A stretch of DNA of 64,000 nt. It comes from Amyloporia xantha (lineage: Eukaryota; Basidiomycota; Agaricomycetes; Polyporales; Adustoporiaceae). The stretch is from NCBI GenBank assembly GCA_036971615.1, contig JAYKKR010000049.1, positions 62,001 to 126,000 of the forward strand. The letters run 5' to 3'. The notes beneath the pieces were generated by a model. The model worked only from the letters and a program-made list of their open reading frames with translations, had not been told where the DNA came from and searched no databases. A program made the position numbers and the translations under genes. Shown here in pieces: positions 1-11,527 of this stretch. Each line of letters opens with the position of its first letter. Within the stretch, counting starts at the first letter, position 1.

Positions 1-2040
1 AAGCGAACGACTTACATGACATAACTGTAATCAGAATCACAATTCACCATTGCCCATGTCTGTAGATACAGTCATGAATTTAGTCCAGCTAAGATATGGA
101 GAAGCAAATGGACGACTTACAGGCCAGGAGTATTCTCACTGATATACATAACTCACCAATAATTGCAAGTCGTAAGGAAACATAGATTCACACTGAGTGC
201 ATGCTATATCTGAAATATATTGGGCATGTCAGCCTGCAAGAGCAAGACAAATAGAACTTACATTGTTTCACTGTCATACGACGACAGCCAACAGTCAACA
301 GCCAACATTCATGGATGGTTATTTCAATGCTGATATTACCAGTGGATAGAAAGAGTGTCAGTTATTCATAAATTCAAATGGAAGAAAGAAGATATGGACT
401 TACCTGTGTCTGCAATAACCAACTTACGACCCATGCGCTCTGCCAGCGCATCATCATATCCTGAGACAGAACCAGTCAGAGTCCAAGAAATACAGCAACA
501 AGCTACATGTACACCAGAGAGCAGAAGAACAGTGGATATGAAAGCTGAAGCAAACAGAAATAGTGAAGTGGCAAGGAAGGAGACGAAGCAGAGTGGTCGT
601 TGAGGAAGAAGAGAAGGAATGACTGTGGCTGCTTAATTTGGTCAGAGTTTGACGCGGCAGACTGACACCTGTTTTGGGAACCCAGGTTTAGGGTTAGCAG
701 GGACTTGGGCGCATTTGCCCTTCAAGTTCTCCTCAGCTGTTCCTCCTAGCTGCTACTGCTTGATATCTATTAACTGTACTATCTTGGATCTAAAATACTG
801 TGACTAGGGACTCTATCTTAGTACCTGTGGCTTTGGGGTTTGTCTAGTTCACTGGGACTTGACTGAGCTTAGACGGTTGTTCTGTCCCTGCTCTGCACTA
901 TCTGGTAACTCATGTGAGTCCTCCTTCTCTCTTCCTTATTCTCCACTCTTGGAGAAGAGTCTCAGGGCTGTCCCATCCTATTCTGTGAAGGTATGAAGCA
1001 GTTCTGGGAGATATTGAAGGGTCTTGGATGGAATGGGCGCTTTTTGCGATTTTGATTGGGAGATATCTGGGGATCCAATGTGAGTTATCCCTTCGCTTCT
1101 ACACCATTCTATTCGCATTGTCAAGCCCTTCCAGACGAGCCATTGCTCATCCAAATCCGTCCACTCCTTCCTCCTCTATTTCTCTCTTTCATCAAAAACC
1201 TCGTCTTGTCCATATCTCAGGAACCCATGGACGGTTTTCTTTGATTGTTGGATAGAATGAAAGCCCTAATTGCAGGCTTTCCGACGATATATACATTGGT
1301 GGGTCTGCATCCAGTGGTTTTCGTTCTATGGTTGCATGTTGAACGACCTCCTCCTCATGCTCCCATTCCTCATGTGTGTCCTTCTCTATCTATTCCTGCA
1401 CTGATATATCACATTATTCAACTATCTAACACTCCTTTACCTCCCCATTTATCTAGTTACAGTCTCTTTCATTGGCAAGAGTCCAGATTCTCAATTCTGA
1501 GATGCGTCTTACTCTGTTTGACCTTTTACCTTTGACCTCTGACTTTTGACTGTTAACCGTCAGTGAAAGGAAGACCTTGTGGATGTATGGAGTGAATATG
1601 AATGAAGGAGAGGAGATGACTGTAGCTGCACAGAGGTGAGTACACGTACTATATCCCTACTTTTGCTCCTTTCTGATACAAGTATGCTCTTTCTTCTTTC
1701 TCTCACCACTATATTCCTGCTATTCAGCAGCTCTTTGTGCTAATTCTGTATGAATGTACATTTCTTATTTCAGTATCTCCATTTTAGCCAGTACGACAGA
1801 TCGCCTTCACATGTATTTAACTTAAATCATTCTAATAAAACCTATAAAGTGAATAGAATGATAGTAAGTAGTAGGATACTATAGCTATTTCATAGCCAGT
1901 AGAAAATATAGCTCAAATAATGCATATCAGAGATGCCAGCAATTTATTATGCAAACAAGTGAGAAAACAATCTATTTGCATATTATACTGTTCAGAAATA
2001 ATGTATTATAGCTTTATAAATATACTACTGTCTCACAAAG
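1..2040. other. Gene-poor stretch, no supported gene
   Basis: No reading frame here has a recognisable domain or a coherent exon chain. The stretch is AT-rich toward its 3' end (1740-2040) and pyrimidine-rich around 1080-1480. I see no terminal repeat pair that would define an element. The ORFs present are 60-100 codons, as expected by chance. Confidence 0.5.
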
Positions 2041-2180
2041 AAACACAAGCTAGCCTAGGATGCTCTGAGAAATCTAAAATATCTCAGAGAAACTCAGGTT
2101 TACCTGAGATGCTCTGAGATAACCTGAGCTACTCTGGGAAACCTCATATATCTCAGAGCACCCTAGGTTACCTCAGAGAA
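2041..2180. repeat. Nested imperfect palindrome, CTCTGAG/CTCAGAG units
   Basis: About 140 bp built from alternating CTCTGAGA and TCTCAGAG blocks joined by CTAGCCTAGG/CCTAGGTTACC ends. Reading the reverse complement from 2180 back largely restores the forward sequence, so a single strand could fold into a long branched hairpin. It abuts the putative LTR that begins near 2185. It may be a foldback relic or an insertion-site remnant; I cannot assign it to a family. Confidence 0.5.
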
Positions 2181-2184
2181 AAAG

Positions 2185-2627
2185 TGTTTTTCCTGATGGC
2201 ATCAGGAAACAGGACTTACTCAGTGCGGAGATCAAATCTCGTTGGTTCCAATTTAGACGGATAGATAAGATAATATACATATCACATGATATGGAGAAGG
2301 CTACCTCCGTGACGATCAAGTGTCTCCATACGGAGAACGCGCCTGCTACATTGGCGGTGTCGATGGTGCAATGATCATTTTATTGGGACTCTACTGATGT
2401 TGTTCTAAATCTACAAGTAACTTTTATTATATCTACTACATGGTATCAGAGCAGAGCCTCACCACCTCATATGTGTGCGGAGACAAGCATTTCCGTATGG
2501 AGCTGTACGGAGACAGTCTTCGCAGTGATGAGATGATGATCTCGTGATAAGGGGGGGGACCCTCCGTGGCTCTGATTGTGCCGCATGGCCTCATACGGAG
2601 GCCTGCAGAGTCAACCGTGTTTCCTGA
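2185..2627 (+). mobile_element. Ty1/copia-type LTR with primer-binding site, interior deleted
   Basis: Positions 2441-2452 read TGGTATCAGAGC, the classical primer-binding site complementary to initiator tRNA-Met found directly after the 5' LTR of many copia retrotransposons. Immediately before it is an LTR-like end (CTACTACA, to 2440), and a TGTTTTT start about 256 bp upstream would make a short LTR of roughly 2185-2440. After the PBS only about 175 bp of non-coding sequence remain before another repeat begins at 2628; no gag or pol is present. The LTR and leader contain repeated TACGGAG/CTCCGTA motifs. Family assignment rests on the PBS alone. Confidence 0.5.
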
Positions 2628-3405
2628 TGAGACAGGCGACACGAATGCGGGTCTCATTGTCCTAGCACTCCAACATTGTCCTCAAAGACGTCAACAATGA
2701 GATGGAAAACATGACGCGGACCATTCCGAGGAGGCGGCGTAGCAGCAGTTCCGAAGCAAGCGGTAATGGGTGGAAAATGAGAATAATTTAGGGATATAGG
2801 AATAGTGGGAAGCCAGCCAGAGATTGCAATTTTGCAAATGAGACACACCTCCAACAATCATGGCTTTACATGTGTTCAGGCGACAGAGCCACTCGACCTT
2901 GCACACGACTTGCATGTTAATAGCATGAAGTTCGCTCAACGCGACTCAAGAGTTCGCGTCGTGTCCGGCATAAGTTTGAGAAGCACACTTATTTTGTTGA
3001 TCATGAACGGAGATAACTGCTGACTGTAGACCAAAGACGCCTAACTGACTGTTCCATCACATTTGTTGCGTTAAACACATTCCATGGCATCTCACAGCCA
3101 AGGAGATGGTCATCTATAGATGCGACCAGAGTCGACGACGCCGCTGGACCTTGGTTGAAAACGCAATCGACCGTTCGTCGGACGACTTCAGCGCGTCAAA
3201 CGCACTCGGCCATAGAAACGATGGACCATATTTTATCCGAGGGTGTGGCGACAGTACAGGCCGGACACGTTCATCTGCCTCCAAATATGCAGCGTTGACT
3301 GATAGTCGTCCGCGTTAGCGCTAGCGTTCAATAGAAGCACTCTGTGGACACTGAGTATTGGATTTGGGTAGGCATCAGATACGAGAAAAAGAGCACACAG
3401 TGAAC
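2628..3405 (-). repeat. Dispersed repeat family, copy A
   Basis: The reverse complement aligns along its whole length with 19805-20634 on plus. Shared blocks include CGCTAACGC(G/C)GACGACTATC, TGCGTTTGACG, GTCGTCGAC, AGATGACCA(T/C)CTCCTTGG, GTCGAGTGGCT, TGCTTCGGAAC, GAGGACAATG and GACAATGAGAC. Nucleotide identity is moderate with many indels, so both copies are old. Conceptual frames share NA(S/T)ANADDY and an IVDVFEDN/IIDIAEDN pair, hinting that the ancestor was coding, but both copies have stops. Function unknown. Confidence 0.6.
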
Positions 3406-3434
3406 ACCGGTGCTGGTTAGAGTCACTCAGTCGG

Positions 3435-3695
3435 CGGGTTGAATCACACTTCCACCCTGTGACCGGGTTAAACCTGGGAGGGTTAATTAAGGGTGGTTTT
3501 CACCCTCTTCATTCAACCAAATTCAACCCAGTCTTGGGGCTGTTTTCACTATCGACGAAGATTTCGCATGGTGAAAGCGGACATTTTTCGTGTTACTTTC
3601 ACCATGCATGCACCGGGTTAGCATAACCCAATATTAGCTAAAATAACCATGCAGACGGGTGGAAGTGAGCCATGTCTGAGGGTTGATTTCACCCG
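3435..3695. mobile_element. MITE-like element with imperfect inverted termini
   Basis: The left end reads CGGGTTGAATCACACTTCCACCC and the reverse complement of the right end reads CGGGTGAAATCAACC, then CTCACTTCCACCC, giving an imperfect terminal inverted repeat of about 35 bp. The interior is full of GGGTTGA/TCAACCC and TTTCACC/GGTGAAA motifs and has no ORF. It starts 30 bp after the end of dispersed repeat copy A. I found no clear target-site duplication. Confidence 0.4.
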
Positions 3696-4690
3696 ATTTT
3701 GCCTCCATAGTGGCAGAGGGTTATGTAGGAGAGGTGGTGCATTTGAGGCATTACTACCCGTACACAAGACGGCTTGAAAGAGAGAATATACATCAGGAAA
3801 AACCTCCCAAGGTAATTAGTACTATATTATGTGGAAATGTGGCCTAATAAACATAATACCAATAATTGGGTATAATTAGAACCAATTTCTCAGTCATTTT
3901 TCAGTATCTGTGCAAAGCTCTCAGATACAACTTTGTAAGATTTGAAATGTCCAGAATGCAGGAGCCAGATGCAGAAGCAAAGCCTGTGTAACAGGCAATA
4001 GGCAATTGATTGTTTGTAGCTTGAGTAATATCCATATAATTTGGGAGTTATTTCACACCATTATACCACAATTATACCACAATTAGTCAATAGATATAAG
4101 CCTGCTCTATGGAAGCTGCCTGTTTCTCACGTTTAATGCCATATTTTGGAAAGTACAGCTGCTATTGTTATGTTGTGTCGCTTGTTGCAATCACTAATAT
4201 ATTAGCAGTTGACATCTACACAGAGGACAGAGGGACTTAGTCGATTTGTCCGATGTTCGATCACGTGCTGTGGCTGCCACCATCGGGCCGCGGTCAGAGT
4301 TTTGACACGTCACTGGGCTCGACGGTGTTGCTGTTTTCTCCCAACTTGGCACTACCTCCTGCATCGCGCACGCCGCATCGTCCGTATTGTGTGCAACCCA
4401 TCATCCGCATCGCGCACACCACCTTGTCTGCATCGCACGCACCTCTAACAGGCCTATATGTCATTCCTATACATGATATAGCAGCACTCACAGCATGAAG
4501 TGCGTTACATAATTAGCTGTAATCACTGCATGTACCTATGGATGTATCTGCAGGCATCTGTGGATGTATCAGTGATACATCACGGCTCAGTGTGATATAT
4601 CGTCGTGCACGTTGCTTAGTCATCAGACATCTCCCCAGGCCCAGCATGCATTTGGCGCTGCGGACCGTAGTTCGGCTGCTTCTCCTTTTG
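3696..4690. other. AT-rich intergenic stretch
   Basis: No supported gene. Contains short local repeats (ATTATACCACA twice near 4060-4085; ATCCGTATTG/CATCGCGCAC repeats near 4360-4440; GTATCAGTGATAC palindrome near 4566). Confidence 0.4.
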
Positions 4691-4697
4691 TCTGTCA

Positions 4698-4871
4698 GCG
4701 TAGATCCATAAATAGGCCGTCAGCGCTACCAGGCCCAGTCGCTCGGCACCTGATGCGCCCTCACTGACATCGGTTCCGCAGCGTAGATCCATAAATAGTT
4801 GTTAGCGCTCTAGGGTATTATTCGAATTTCGGACTACCAGGCACAGTCGATCGGCGGTTGATGCGCCTTCA
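4698..4871. repeat. Imperfect tandem duplication, unit about 80 bp
   Basis: The block CGTAGATCCATAAATAG ... CTACCAGGC(C/A)CAGTCG(C/A)TCGGC ... TGATGCGCC(C/T)TCACTG occurs at about 4698-4777 and again at about 4781-4871. The second copy carries an extra 24-bp insert after GCGCT. It is intergenic with no coding signal. Confidence 0.65.
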
Positions 4872-4879
4872 CTGGCTTC

Positions 4880-5790
4880 GGGTCCAGCCTTCCACTACAC
4901 TATTCCCTACGCGCTCCAGGGGATACTTTGACAAACATCGACAAATACCCCTCCCTCATTCGTCCAACGCTCGTCCATGGTGACGCACGGAGTGATGCAT
5001 CGACAGTTCTCCGTAGATATCTTCTTTGTTGCGGGCCGGCTATATAATCCCCGAAGTAAGTCCGAAGTTGTTTGTTTGACGAGCAAGTTTAACTGTCCCT
5101 GATCCGAAGGCGCAGACGGTGATATACTGAGCACCTCAGGTCTCCACAAACATCCTACTCACGTCCTCACAGGCTACCCATAAGTGACTTAGGCCCAAAT
5201 TGTCCATTCTCCAAGCAATGAGCTTAACTGGCCCCCAGTGTGCGCGCGCAGATGCCGTGCAATTCAATAGTAATCAAGTCAATGAAGTCGAGGCCATGAA
5301 TGACCTCAAATACGTTGACTTCAATATGATGGGCAGTTCTCAACGGCATGGCCGGGCTTATTAGTTACAAGATCTTTCACTATTTCGCCGTAGCTCCTAT
5401 GTTCTGACACATCTCATCTTTCGCATGTTCTGGTTTTTGAGCTGTGACAACGGTTTATATTGTACAACTACCATTACTGATGAATACACTATTTTTCACT
5501 AAATAACGAGCATCTGAAAATAACCCGGCGCACGACGCAGCAACAGGAGTATCAAGAGTATCTACGGCTGCAAGATAATTCAGTTTCAATATCAAGAAAA
5601 CATACAACTGCAAGAAGAGGGACAGGACACTCGACAGAACAAGATAAGACAACACGCCTCCCAAGACAGCTCATTCCAGCCTAACCCGCCTTCGCCCTTT
5701 TCGTCCTCGCCTGCCTCCCACCCTGTGATCCTGCAGGGCGCTTTCGCAGCGGCAATGTTCTCCTTTTCAGTACATGCTTTTGCCTGCGCC
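4880..5790. other. Intergenic stretch downstream of the minus-strand gene
   Basis: I see no gene. The last part (5450-5790) is presumably the 3' untranslated and terminator region of the minus-strand gene ending at 5791. Confidence 0.35.
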
Positions 5791-8377
5791 TTACTTCACC
5801 GGCATGACTCGCTCCCGCCTGACGATTTTCGCTCGACTAGAAGATGCGACTTGCGTCACTGGACGCGGCGGAGAGGCATCGGGTCTCTTGGGTGCGCGTC
5901 GGTAACGCATGGGTCGTGCATTGGAGGCCGCATCAACTGGAGGGCGGCCCATGCCTAGAGGAGTGAGCCGTCCTTGGAGGTTGATCGCCACCTGCTTGCG
6001 AGTTGGACTCCTACCACGCGGCACTGGGTCAGCGGCAGCGTGTATGGCGATCCTGTCTCGATCTTCAAGCTGACTTTGAGCCTCCGTATCGGGAGATGGA
6101 CTCAGAGTAACGACAGATGTGAGAAGCGGGCGGATTGTGGCGTGGCCAGGCAACCGGTGTCAGACTCTGGACCACCAAGAGACGCCGTCAATGACGGTAT
6201 GCTATTCGCTTCAGAAGACGCGAGGGCTACGACCGGAGTCATTTCACTGAGACTGGAGAGATTGCCGTCGGAAGGGAGGGGGGCTGGACGCGTTGGTAGC
6301 GCAGGTGCGGACGGCATGCTGGGAGCTTCAGGAGCCCCTGTATTCAACGAAGATGCGGATCCAAGGCTTGGTGAGATAGGGAGGTGACCGCAATGCGAAC
6401 GACGTAGAGTCCGACAGAGTGGAGCGAGCACCGGCGCTCATGTGCTGTGCTTCGACTTCGGGTCTGTTGACCGCTCCCAAAGATTGAACTGCGTTTTGAG
6501 GAGAGAATGCCAACGGCGGCTTCCAACTTTGGGCACCGATGGACATAGAAGGTACCGGTTCGAACACGGGGATCCGAATATTGAAGAAGTCGTCATCTAA
6601 GTGAGAGAAATCAAACGCATACGGTTCCAGATCAGGCGATAATGACCCATTGGTGATATCGGTCAGCGCCCGAGATGGCTGTCGATCGAGGCCGCCCTGT
6701 GCCCCATTCAACAGGTCCGTGAAGCTAATCGCCTTACTGGGCATATCTAAGGCACCAGACACGTTCATTTGGGGCACGCTGGATGGAGACAACGTCGGTG
6801 CAGGAAGCATTGCTCCAGAGGCGCTCAACATGGGATGGAGGGGACTGGTGACAGCAGGCATACCCACTCCTATCTCGGGTTGTACATTAGCTACAACGGG
6901 AGATGGAATGACTGCGTGATGAGGACTGGTAGGCGGAATGTATGGAGCCGGTCCGCTGACCGATGGTTGGTCTGTAGAAAGGACTGTAGATGCAACATGG
7001 AGACTCTCGGTACGGGACAACGGCATAGATGGCGTTGATCCATCAGATGAAGTGGTTGCTAAAGGTGGGATATGGTGTGATTGAGCAGGCACCTTTTCGG
7101 GCTGGGCGCATGCATCCAACGCCATGGGCGTACTTGATCCGGAATCAGGAGAGGACACTGCCATATCCGATGACGGAGAGACTTCACCATCGTTTGCTGA
7201 GCTTTCCTCGCACGAGAGCGCCGACTCTGTGACAGCAGAATGCCCTCCTTGAGGCTCCGTGGCAAGCGCATAAGAGCCACGGACTTCTGAAGCTAAAATA
7301 ACACACGCATCACATCGAGCCATATCAAAATATTGAAATTGACACTTACGGTAAACCACCTTCACAAATTCCAAGAAAGGCCGCGCGACCTGCTCCCTGT
7401 ACTCAGGCATCGCTTGGCCAAAGTTGTGCCCCGCTGGAGTCAGTCCTTGGTGAAAGCTAGGTATCATATCCGACTTCAGTTATCCGTTGACGTTGACCAC
7501 AGGGAGGTGAGCTGCCGAAACGTACCTCAATGTTCGGATCGCACCTCCTTCTTCAGGTGACGGTCCGCCGCCTAATATGGTGAACGTCCAGCCCGTGTGG
7601 CAGGCCATCTCAGTGAAGAAGAAGTTCAACATCGCCGGTGCATTCTCGATGGCTCTGAAAGGAGGACAACATTCCTTCATTGAGCACAAGCAGGATAACA
7701 TGCGGGAGAGGACGTACGCCTGGCGCTGAGCCGGTGTGGGAACTGCCACGGCATCGAGATCGTCTTTATCGGGAAGCATCGGGGTATAGGCATCCACCTC
7801 CTGCTGAATTTCCAATTTGACTTTGTCACTCTCATTGTCGAAAGCCTCCTTCGTCAGTCGCTTGATAACGTCAAGAGTCTCTTTTTTCCCTAACTTCTTA
7901 CTTGCTATCTCCGCCTGCACTGCAGTCTTTACCTTTGAATCATAATACTTACGGGAATAGGCTTCAATGGGCTGCAACCGCCGGCGCCCCTTTGCAGCCA
8001 TCACCGAAGACATGTCCCAAGCCATCCGGGCAACTCGTACCCTCCGCCCCTGCTGAGCGGCCTTATTCCGGAACCAGCGCGCCAGTTGCTATTAGAACAC
8101 CACCTGTCAACGTTAGACATCGTGACTGTAAGAAATTACCACTCGCCGATTTGCGGGCCTTGATGGCCTCACCGAGCAGGGTCTCCTGGTCAGGTGTCAG
8201 CACCTCGGCAGTGGCGCCGAATAGTGCAGTTCGTTCAGGAAAGAGAACAAACCACTCGTGCTCAAGCGTCGTCCAAAAGCGAGAGAGTGAGTGGCGCTTC
8301 TGATGGTCCAAGAAGCGTTCGTACTGCCTGTTCAAGAATTCGAGTTGATCTTCTGTAGCCCAAGGTCGCGGCGCCAT
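5791..8377 (-). CDS. Multi-copy basidiomycete protein with WF-motif DNA-binding-like region
   Basis: Function unknown; probably nuclear. A six-exon model closes perfectly in frame (8377-8147, 8088-7526, 7456-7350, 7292-6416, 6366-6166, 6100-5791; 762 codons). The start is MAPRPWATEDQLEFL; a longer start 13 codons upstream is possible. Residues 1-77 form a helical segment with two W residues. Exon 2 opens with QLARWFRNKAA, which recalls the WF-N recognition-helix motif of homeodomains, followed by KGRRRLQPIEAY. A GW-FTILGGGPSPEEGG block follows, then a long Ser/Pro-rich disordered half and a basic tail. Intron 1 needs a GC donor (GCGAGT at 8146); the other donors are GT, with GTCGGA and GTCTGA among the weaker ones. 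Related genes lie at 39952-42299 and 44081-46186, the latter inside a KDZ element, so a transposon link is likely. It is divergent from the gene at 8808. Confidence 0.65.
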
Positions 8378-8807
8378 GATAACGGAGCTGGAAAACCCAG
8401 ATGAGTACATCGTCACCTGAGAGGAGAGGACTCTGATACATTACGCAGGTTGAGCTGTGGTTGCTTCAGAGCTCAATCCGCTATATCTTCTTTCTACTGA
8501 CCAATAGGAAGGCTTTACGAATAATGGCGCACGCACCCGAATTGCAGATGTAACATCGGATGACTAGCGCCGCTCCCGTATGCAGTCAAGATGTGAAATA
8601 TGTGAGTCTCAACCAATGAGAATAGCTTTTGCTTATCGTGCACTCTCCGGATGACACCCTTGATTTATTCTCTGTCGAGCTCTATAAAACACGACCCCCT
8701 GGTGAATCCTCCATCCTCACAATTCGCATCCCCCGTCCATTCATCCCTCTCGATCCTCGCTTGCTCCTCACTTACTCGCCCTCTCTTCGCTATACCGTAG
8801 TAGCGCC
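8378..8807. promoter_or_regulatory. Shared divergent promoter with TATA box
   Basis: This 430-bp interval separates two divergently transcribed genes. On plus there is a TATAAAA at 8683-8689, about 120 bp before the ATG at 8808. A strongly pyrimidine-rich leader follows (8700-8800), typical of fungal core promoters. A CCAAT occurs near 8613. I see no matching TATA on the minus side. Confidence 0.5.
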
Positions 8808-9515
8808 ATGACCAATGCCAAGGGGGAGCACGACGCCGCGGACGAAGTGACGTCGTTCTCCATGGAGGCCATCGTGGCGGCGCTGAGGCTAGTCACAGAG
8901 CAGCAGGCAGGTAAGTCCCAGTATGCGATTTGAGCGGATTTCTGGGCTAAGGGTTGTCCAGCGGAGCAACGCATCCGTCGTCAGCAACAGACACAGGGTA
9001 AGCCATCACCTCCGTTGAACTAACTTGATTAGCACTGACTCATGGCCGTTCCCACCGCAGCATCGACTTCCGCCAGTGCCCCTTCTGCCCACAACACGTC
9101 CTCGGCTGGCCCGGCGGCTGGCAGCTCATCTGGGGCAACGTCTGCTCCCCCGAGTGGTTCTCGCGTGCTTCCTCCTGTCCCTGATACCCCTGCGCAGGGA
9201 GGCACTGCCAATGCTGCCCCCAATCACGGTGACAACGCGAACCCTGACGGCCAGTGCGAGGACACCCCTGCCGCCGGTTTGCGATGGTATTGCATCACAA
9301 GGGGCCGTGCGGTTGGTATCTTTGTCGGTTGGTGAGCATTGTATTCCTCTCTCCGTCGCTTCATGACTCATAGCCTGTGTACTAGGCCTATGGTCTCACC
9401 CCTCGTCATCGGCGTCACTGGCGCCGTCTATCAGCGTTACCCGACCTTCACGGCTGCCCTCAATGCGTTCCTCGCGGCGTCTGCGAACGGCACCGTGAGC
9501 ATCATCTTGCAGTAG
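8808..9515 (+). CDS. RNase H1 N-terminal/viroplasmin-like domain protein
   Basis: Four exons (8808-8910, 8962-8997, 9061-9331, 9386-9515) join to 180 codons with GT-AG introns of 51-63 nt. Residues 1-47 are a hydrophilic helix (VAALRLVTEQQ, then RIRRQQQ), followed by a Ala/Ser/Pro linker. The C-terminal part (from RWYCITRGRAVGIFVGW across the last intron to VIGVTGAVYQRYPTFTAALNAFL) matches the small RNA:DNA-hybrid-binding fold found at the N-terminus of eukaryotic RNase H1: W-Y-x-V/I-T-x-G-R-x-x-G-I-F, then a V-x-G-x-x-G-A-x-Y-x-x-F/Y core. No RNase H catalytic domain is present, so it is probably a free-standing nucleic-acid-binding protein. Many such genes occur in Agaricomycetes. Confidence 0.75.
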
Positions 9516-9979
9516 GGCTGTCTGGATGTATTGCCCGCGGACAAGGGCACGTTTGTCTACAGAGCTGAGGGGTCGTTGTATATCGTTTCGGGCCGCCGGT
9601 GCCCTTGTATCACACATTCTTGGTGGCTGCCAGTCTATAGCAGTAACGAGCCGGTAGTCTGTTTGCCCTACGTCGCGTCAATGTCACAGTTTGAATTTGT
9701 CTGACATCAGCCTGAGATGGGAAGCGAATGAGAATCACGCCACAGCAAGGACTACAACATAAGTAATATTAGGGTTGGATTACATGATAAACTGCCGGTG
9801 GCTCTCAGCTATGGGACGGCGGGCCAAGTACCTTACATTGAAGGCTAGATTGGCGGTCAAGCACCAGCAGCAGAAGATATATATGAAAACAGAGAAGTGA
9901 GTGCACTATTTCTACGTGGAATGAATTCATGTAACTCATATTGACAGAGGTCAAGCAGCACGTGTAGTACAGAACCGGC

Positions 9980-10561
9980 ATGCCTATGTGGCACGCCATG
10001 GGGGTTATCCGAGCCCGTTCCGCCATCGCATCCCCGGTATCCTCCAAGTTGGTGGCTTATGCGCGTCGTGCTTGTCGTGTTGGCGGCGCTGAGTCCATGG
10101 AGCATGAGCTTGGCTTGTGGCAGCCACCATACGAGTTGAACGTACCGCAACATTTCCGAACCAAGGAGACACCAGGCGCGCTGTTTGATCTAGATGAGGG
10201 AGAGCTCTTGATCCTCGAGGGTAGTCTCAATGTGTACCAGTTCGAGCGGGTCATAGAGGCCGGGTACACACGGCACGAAAGATGGGCCGAGGCAACGGGC
10301 GTGGGCGTCATGATTGAGGAGATGCAGGTGGAGGTCAGGTCGCGCGTAGCAGCATGGGAGAGGGTGCGTGCAAAGGGGAGCTTGGAGGAAAGTCCGAGGG
10401 CCGATGTCGTCCACCGTGTGGGCATGGAATGGGGAGCGAGGATTGTTTGCATCCTGGCTAGAGAGATCGATATCTGCAAGGACAGTTTTAAAAAGTACGA
10501 GGAGGCATTTCGTACAGGAGACTTACCTTGGCAGCGTCTGAATGTACGAGACTTGCAATGA
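9980..10561 (+). CDS. Hypothetical protein, 193 aa
   Basis: One open frame of 193 codons with balanced, acidic composition (LFDLDEGELLILEGSLNVYQF; ARIVCILAREIDICKDSFKKYEEAF) that looks more like a protein than the surrounding frames. I recognise no domain. An upstream exon may exist: an AG acceptor precedes the ATG at 9971. It lies 465 bp after the RNase H1-N-like gene in the same direction. It could be the surviving exon of a larger gene. Confidence 0.4.
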   Translation: MPMWHAMGVIRARSAIASPVSSKLVAYARRACRVGGAESMEHELGLWQPPYELNVPQHFRTKETPGALFDLDEGELLILEGSLNVYQFERVIEAGYTRHERWAEATGVGVMIEEMQVEVRSRVAAWERVRAKGSLEESPRADVVHRVGMEWGARIVCILAREIDICKDSFKKYEEAFRTGDLPWQRLNVRDLQ

Positions 10562-11527
10562 GTATGACGAGTCTAATCGAATGTTAGAGACCACTTACCG
10601 GAGCAGTACTGCTGGCAGTGTGACTTAGGAGCTTTTGAGTGGTCAGGCAGCTAGTTACACGGGTGGGCTTTCAGTGAGACTCAGTACTGCTCAACCGTAA
10701 CTTCAGGCGCCTAGCCGCCTTGAGTCTCGCACATCGCGTTGTGCTGCTGTTCGAGCTGCTCAGCTGTCCTACGCCTTGAGAAAAACATGGGCCTATCTTT
10801 ATGTGCCGTTAGTGGCCTACATAGCTCGGCGGTGCTTACAGCTGAACGCAGACAAGACGAACAGTGAGACTACACCATCTATGCAGCATGACCGCTATTC
10901 GCGCTGTCATTGGCCAGCGTGCATCTGAGATCGCCTTCTGAACCTTAATGTGCGGAGATTCAATTGGCTTTCTGCAGCACATATAAGCCGGCACCTCTCT
11001 CAATCGTCTTGCATTCGCTCTTCTCCCTCTTCTTCCACCTTCTCCATTTCGTCCTCTTAGCCTCTCCACTGCTTTTCGTTGTTTGCTCTTCACGTATATC
11101 GTGGCTTGCACGCTGTGGCCGGTGACATCGTAAGTGGTTTCCTCATCGCTATTTTATGTCCTAACTCACTTTCGCTCGCTGTGCCAGGTATGTCTGCCGT
11201 CGTGCATGGTTGCGGTTATTGTCATTGCGTAAGTTCTTTTTCTGTTTACTTCATTAGTGAAGCACTGATGAAATTCGTAGTTTCAGCTGAGCATGCAAGG
11301 GAGTCGCATTGGGTCTCAACACAGGACTAGGGCCCGGTAGGTGCGTAATTCTTTGGGGGTTTATTTCTTTTAATACTGATCCTGCGGCCCATGGTAGGTT
11401 GGGTCACAGCGCTGGGCGCACATAGCCTTATACCGTCACTTTGCACGCCGTCTTCTTGCCCTGTAAGGGTATTTTACTCGACCATAGGATATGTCAAGAT
11501 ATTAGTATACTTTGTCGTCATGCTGTT
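10562..11527. other. Possible promoter and truncated small gene
   Basis: A TATAAG at about 10982 is followed by a long CT-rich tract (11000-11080), the usual look of a fungal promoter and leader. A short spliced frame could start at ATG 11191 (MSAVVHGCGYCHC) and join exons ending near 11331. It is too short to call a gene and is cut off by the 780-bp element at 11528. Confidence 0.25.

Noticed and set aside
685..705. TTAGGGTTAG resembling telomere repeat
   Set aside because: Only about one and a half units; no array, and the surrounding sequence is ordinary.
11079..11331. Short plus-strand ORFs after the TATA-like site at 10982
   Set aside because: Too short, no domain, and only weak splice logic; kept as a possible truncated gene rather than a CDS.
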